The notes under the pieces: generated by a model
What the model was told of the DNA's origin: nothing
Seen by the model: the letters and a program-made list of their open reading frames with translations, nothing else
Database searches by the model: none
NCBI RefSeq assembly: GCF_002368295.1
Contig: NZ_AP018248.1
Location: 4,558,500 to 4,622,499, forward strand
Direction of reading: 5' to 3'
Origin: Tolypothrix tenuis PCC 7101
GTDB taxonomy: Bacteria > Cyanobacteriota > Cyanobacteriia > Cyanobacteriales > Nostocaceae
Length of the DNA stretch: 64,000 bases
Shown: positions 60,407-64,000 of the stretch, piece by piece
How positions within the stretch are numbered: the stretch's first letter is position 1
How the letters are laid out: each line of letters opens with the position of its first letter
Made by a program: the position numbers and the translations under genes

Positions 60407-61633
60407 ATGGCTATTCAAGACGCTGTATCTAATTGGGAACAACTCTTAGAAACTGCTCGAAAAAATACCCCAGCGCGGAGGGTAAAAAGACCAGGACAAG
60501 CTCCATCTACTGCACCTATACCCAGCAGTTTGCATAAACTTCCACCAGACACTAAAGCACCAGTTTTGTTATATAGAGATACTAATTCTTGGTGTCCTTT
60601 TTGTGAGAGAGTGTGGTTTGCTCTAGAAGAAAAAGAAATTCCTTTTGAGACAGAGTTTATTGATTTAAGTAATAAGCCAAAATGGTACACTGATTTAGTA
60701 CCGACTACCCTTGTACCTGGTGCAAAAATTGAAGGTAAGTTAGTGTATGAATCTAAAGATATTCTCTTAGCTTTAGAAGAAAGATTTCCTACACCAGCGT
60801 TACTTCCAGAAGATTCAGAAGAAAATGCTGTGGCTAGACAATGGGTAGAAGAGTCAGAAACGAACGGTTTTAGAGATATTGCTTACAAATTCCTCAGAGA
60901 AAAAGTTACTGATGCTGATGAATTAGCTAAGTTACAAGCAGAATTTGAAGCTAAATTAGATGAACTTGAACAAACTTTAGGTAAATATCCTGGCCCCTAT
61001 TTTCTTAGCAATTTTAGCTTGGTAGATATCCTCTACAGTCCCCATCTCGATCGCTTGGCGGCTAACTTACCAGTTTATCGACAGTATCATATCAAAGGTA
61101 ATCCCCGTTACCCCCGAATCAACGCTTGGTTTGATGCACTCAATCAACGCCCAGCTTATCATCGGGTGAAATCGGATAATATCACCAACAATTTACTTTT
61201 ACGCCGCAGATGGGGTGTAGAACCGATTGGAAATCCTTTACCCTTAGATCCAGCAGAAAGCGAAGCCATCCAGTTTCGTGCAGAAGCGGCGGAGAGATTG
61301 AGCGATAATCGAGAAGCAGCTATTGGTGATATTTTGAGAAACTCAGGTGTACAAGCCTTAGCTGTAGATGGCGATGTTTCTGCAGTTCAAGAGGTGGTTG
61401 ATTTTCACCTGAGATTGCTTGCTGATTACCTCATCAACGGTAACGGTGAACCTCTACCAGGTGGACGCACAGGTGGTAAAGATGGTAATACTATCGATCC
61501 CAAGATAGCTGCCATTGGAGCTATTACACTCGCCTATTTGCGAAATCGCATCTGTGCGCCACGAGATATGAGTGCTGGTGCTGCGACTGCATTCCGCGCC
61601 GCTGCTGATAAGGTTTTGGCTTCTCTTTATTAA
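60407..61633 (+). CDS. glutathione S-transferase-type protein with long C-terminal extension
   Basis: 408 residues from ATG 60407 (a GTG three codons earlier is possible). The thioredoxin-like domain (~50-130) has SWCPFCERVWFALEEKE with a CPFC redox motif. The helical GST C-domain runs to ~265. A further ~145 residues (DILRNSGVQALAV, then AIGAITLAYLRNRICAPRDMS) form an extra helical domain without a family I can name. At 408 residues it is nearly twice GST size. It may be a thiol reductase. Confidence 0.85.
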   Translation: MAIQDAVSNWEQLLETARKNTPARRVKRPGQAPSTAPIPSSLHKLPPDTKAPVLLYRDTNSWCPFCERVWFALEEKEIPFETEFIDLSNKPKWYTDLVPTTLVPGAKIEGKLVYESKDILLALEERFPTPALLPEDSEENAVARQWVEESETNGFRDIAYKFLREKVTDADELAKLQAEFEAKLDELEQTLGKYPGPYFLSNFSLVDILYSPHLDRLAANLPVYRQYHIKGNPRYPRINAWFDALNQRPAYHRVKSDNITNNLLLRRRWGVEPIGNPLPLDPAESEAIQFRAEAAERLSDNREAAIGDILRNSGVQALAVDGDVSAVQEVVDFHLRLLADYLINGNGEPLPGGRTGGKDGNTIDPKIAAIGAITLAYLRNRICAPRDMSAGAATAFRAAADKVLASLY

Positions 61634-61690
61634 TTTTCCTCAATTTTCATTGGTGACAGGTATCAATCTGTCACCTTTTCAACTGCAAAT

Positions 61691-62695
61691 ATGAAAACCC
61701 GTCGCTATATTTTAACTGCGATCGCCACTTGTGTATTAACCTGGCTTTTAGCCTTGGCTGGCTGTAGTTCGCAAAATACCTCACAAAGTAACATTTCTCC
61801 CGTTGCACAACCCTCTGCTAGTTCACAGGTAAAGGTGATTAATATCGGTCACCAAAGCGGTACACCTGGACTAAATTTGCTGAAGGCGCAGGGATTGTTA
61901 GAAAAAAGACTTGCGCCAGAAGGTATTCAAGTTCAATGGATATCCTTCCAAGGTGGCCCTCCGATGATGGAAGCAATGGCTGCTGGTAGTGTTGATATCG
62001 GCAACGTAGGAAATCTACCACCTGTATTTGCACAAGCTGGTGGTAATCCCATCCTCTATGTGGCGGCGACGGGTTCAAATGCAGGCGCTCAAGCTATTAT
62101 TGTGCCTAAAGATTCTCCTATTAAAACCCTTGCTGATTTAAAGGGGAAAAAATTAGCAATTCAAAAAGGAACAGCACTACAATACTTTGTCCTCAAAGCT
62201 TTAGAAAGTGCAAAACTGAAGCTGACTGATATTCAACCTGTTTACTTAAAAATTCCCGATAGTACCACAGCTTTTGAAGGTGGTAATGTCGATGCTTTAC
62301 CTATAGGCGATCCTTATCTCGCTTCTAAAGAATTAAATGGTAGCGTGCGTGTATTAGTTAGAGGTTCCGATGTCGCACCTCAACGCGCTTTTTACATTGC
62401 TACAGAAAATTTTGCTAAAAATCACCCCGATTTAGTCAAAATCGTTTTGGAAGAACAAACAAAAGTAGAAGATTGGGCGAAAGCTAATCCTACTGAAGTT
62501 GCCAAACTTTTGGCAGTAGAAACTAAATATAAACCAGAAGTTTTGGAATATTCTTTAAAAAATCGTCCCTATTTTGGTGTTTTTGAAATGAAGGATGAAT
62601 ATATTGCTGAACAACAACAAGTAGTTGATTTGTTCTACAGTCAAAAGCTAATTCCTAAAACCTTTCAAGTTAAAGATGCTATTTGGAAACCTTAA
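61691..62695 (+). CDS. SsuA-like aliphatic sulfonate-binding lipoprotein
   Basis: 334 residues. Lipobox LALAGC at ~24, then a ~310-residue NMT1/SsuA-type binding protein: GTPGLNLLKAQGLLEK, GSVDIGNVGNLPP, ALQYFVLKAL. It binds sulfonates or similar and delivers them to an ABC permease. No ssuB, ssuC or ssuD gene is adjacent within the window, so it is an orphan binding protein. It follows the GST gene by 57 bp in the same direction. Confidence 0.85.
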   Translation: MKTRRYILTAIATCVLTWLLALAGCSSQNTSQSNISPVAQPSASSQVKVINIGHQSGTPGLNLLKAQGLLEKRLAPEGIQVQWISFQGGPPMMEAMAAGSVDIGNVGNLPPVFAQAGGNPILYVAATGSNAGAQAIIVPKDSPIKTLADLKGKKLAIQKGTALQYFVLKALESAKLKLTDIQPVYLKIPDSTTAFEGGNVDALPIGDPYLASKELNGSVRVLVRGSDVAPQRAFYIATENFAKNHPDLVKIVLEEQTKVEDWAKANPTEVAKLLAVETKYKPEVLEYSLKNRPYFGVFEMKDEYIAEQQQVVDLFYSQKLIPKTFQVKDAIWKP

Positions 62696-62741
62696 ATAGG
62701 CTAATATATTAGTCATTCATGAAACAAAATTTTGCCACTAC

Positions 62742-63164
62742 TCACAAACGTTTACCCATACTAGTAACATCATCTACTTTGAATCCTAAATGCTTATAAA
62801 ACTGAATAACATCTGTATTTGAATTGCGTATCTGGATATTTATTTTTGGGCAATTTAGGGACTTGAGTTTAAGAGTTGCTTGCTCAACGAGATACTTACC
62901 GATCCCTTGTCGTTGATATTCTGGTGCTACAGCTAAATAGTTGAACCAACCACGATGTCCTCCATAACCTGCCATTATAGTAGCAATAACTTCATCTTCA
63001 ATTAAACCAATAAGAAACAATTCTGGTTGGACTTGCAATTTAAGTTGAATGTCTTGTTTAGGGTCATTCCACGGTACTACTAAATTACATCGATACCATA
63101 AATTAATTACTTGTTCTTCATCTTGCTCTTGATAGGAGCGCAGCAATAAATTTATGTTTTGCAT
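62742..63164 (-). CDS. YpeA-like GNAT acetyltransferase
   Basis: 140 residues from ATG 63164. The acetyl-CoA site is RQGIGKYL (Q/R-x2-G-x-G/A). WYRCNLVVPWNDPKQD and GGHRGWF match E. coli YpeA closely in my memory of that protein. Its substrate is unknown. It is divergent from cutA with only 21 bp between starts, so the two promoters must overlap or one gene is read from inside the other. Confidence 0.85.
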   Translation of the reverse strand: MQNINLLLRSYQEQDEEQVINLWYRCNLVVPWNDPKQDIQLKLQVQPELFLIGLIEDEVIATIMAGYGGHRGWFNYLAVAPEYQRQGIGKYLVEQATLKLKSLNCPKINIQIRNSNTDVIQFYKHLGFKVDDVTSMGKRL

Positions 63165-63185
63165 TTTATAGTACAATATTTTTCT

Positions 63186-63503
63186 ATGAAACTATATTAC
63201 ATCACCCTAAATAATACAGATGAAGCTCGCCAGATTGGTCGTGCTTTGTTAGAACAAAAACTAGCTGTTTGCGTCAATTGGTTCCCGATTACCTGTGCTT
63301 ATATATGGCAAGGGGAAATTACAGAAGAGCCAGAAGTCGTGCTAATTGTCAAAACTCAAGCAAGTTATCGCCATGATATTGAAAAATTAATTAGCCAATA
63401 TATTAATTACACTAACTTCATTGCGGAGATATCACCCACTAATATTAACGACAAATTTTTAGTATGGTTGAATGCTGAAGTTCCCATACGTTATTCAGAG
63501 TAA
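63186..63503 (+). CDS. cutA: divalent-cation tolerance protein CutA
   Basis: 105 residues from ATG 63186 (an upstream ATG nine codons earlier lies inside the acetyltransferase start region). CutA wording: YITLNNTDEARQIGRALLEQKLAVCVNWFP, YIWQGEI, VVLIVKT. The usual HPYEVPEI reads YTNFIAEI, a weaker version. CutA forms ferredoxin-like trimers; despite its name its metal role is uncertain. Confidence 0.85.
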   Translation: MKLYYITLNNTDEARQIGRALLEQKLAVCVNWFPITCAYIWQGEITEEPEVVLIVKTQASYRHDIEKLISQYINYTNFIAEISPTNINDKFLVWLNAEVPIRYSE

Positions 63504-63593
63504 ATATTGGCGATGAGCAGAAATTAAAAAAGTATTTATTTAAAATTTTAGAGCAGTAATTTATCAGCCCATCTGCTCATGCACTGGGGTATT

Positions 63594-64000
63594 TCACTGA
63601 CTTTGATTACGTAACCTCAACACTGAAGCAGCGGCAGCAATACACAGAATTATTGCTGCAAACCGAAACGTAGCTTGGAAGCCTGTAACAATCGCATCCG
63701 GAGGAGCGACAGATACATCTGCACCTGCTGCTACACTAGCAATTAAGCCGCCAAATACTGCACCTATCAAGGAAACGCCGACAGTATTACCAGATGTGCG
63801 TGATAAAGAGAGTAATCCCGAAGCAATTCCTAACCTTTCCCGAGATACTGAACCCATGACGGTAGTATTATTGGGTGATTGAAATAAACCTAACCCAATA
63901 CCGTAAATAAAATAACGCGATATATAATCCAACTCAGTAATTTGAGCATTAAAGGTACTGATACCCAAACAACCACCAATCATCAATCCCAGCCCAAGGG
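63594..64000 (-). CDS. DHA2-type MFS drug exporter, N-terminus beyond window
   Basis: The frame is open to the window edge (last ~135 residues of the protein). Segments GLFQSPNNTTVMGSV and GIASGLLSLSRTSGNTVGVSLIGAVF are the wording of the C-terminal helices of EmrB/QacA-type 14-helix exporters. Substrate unknown. It ends with a short charged tail (LRLRNQSQ). Confidence 0.85.
   Translation of the reverse strand, partial: LGLGLMIGGCLGISTFNAQITELDYISRYFIYGIGLGLFQSPNNTTVMGSVSRERLGIASGLLSLSRTSGNTVGVSLIGAVFGGLIASVAAGADVSVAPPDAIVTGFQATFRFAAIILCIAAAASVLRLRNQSQ

Overview
The window looks like chromosome of a filamentous, heterocyst-group (Nostocales-type) cyanobacterium. Evidence: a magnesium chelatase D subunit (chlD), a SigF-type group 3 sigma factor, many GCGATCGC (HIP1) octamers, and the short tandem intergenic repeats typical of that group (GGGGACT, CCCATTA, CCCCATG, TTTGAAT units). 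There are also very large multi-PAS/GAF hybrid kinases, a kinase-TPR protein and a CHASE2 cyclase. No rRNA, tRNA or CRISPR array was seen. Both window ends cut genes: a PAS-histidine kinase on the left and a DHA2-type MFS pump on the right.

Layout. 0-4.2 kb: a leftward unit of coiled-coil protein, OmpA-type membrane protein, Rab/Ras-like small GTPase, small unknown protein and PAS-histidine kinase. 4.6-10.8 kb: a leftward block with a NitT/TauT-type ABC transporter (permease, Tat lipoprotein, ATPase), a UspA-like protein and an SLC13/ArsB-like transporter. Two RNA elements in this block match the c-di-AMP (ydaO-yuaA) riboswitch. One leads the ABC operon; the other begins 26 nt after the ATPase stop codon and leads the Usp gene. 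11-15.4 kb: a histidine kinase, rnc, a lone HNH protein, a 206-bp foldback, a nonsense-broken gene and a Uma2 gene. 15.5-20.2 kb: chlD, sigF and a Bax-inhibitor-1 family protein.

20.2-22.7 kb: two tandem release-factor-2 genes, both with the CTTTGAC programmed frameshift site. The second is normal prfB. The first is intact but lacks the GGQ motif and the SPF stop-recognition tripeptide. 22.8-28.4 kb: an AhpD-like protein, a kinase-TPR protein, a PAS protein overlapping a putative DNA-binding protein, and a putative sRNA with its own promoter and terminator divergent from that regulator. 28.7-35.6 kb: one 2295-residue hybrid kinase. 35.8-37.3 kb: two radical-SAM genes. 37.5-44.6 kb: a DUF6174-like protein, a TPR protein, a small outer-membrane protein, a CHASE2-cyclase-PilZ protein, and the remnant of a giant Ser/Thr-histidine kinase after an internal deletion.

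44.8-53.3 kb: an MgtC-like protein, ahcY, an MscS channel, trmFO, a NagX-type acyltransferase and FosX. 53.7-64 kb: a redox and sulfur neighbourhood with an FAD-oxidoreductase/persulfide-dioxygenase fusion, Rieske protein, two GSTs, nitroreductase, methyltransferase and an orphan SsuA-like lipoprotein, then YpeA-like acetyltransferase, CutA and the MFS pump. Four full and one partial copy of a ~134-bp inverted-repeat (MITE-like) element are scattered between 24 and 56 kb.

The strongest leads are the paired c-di-AMP riboswitches around one transporter/stress unit and the GGQ-less RF2 paralog that keeps the RF2 autoregulatory frameshift. All functions are read from sequence motifs and memory of families; no search was run.
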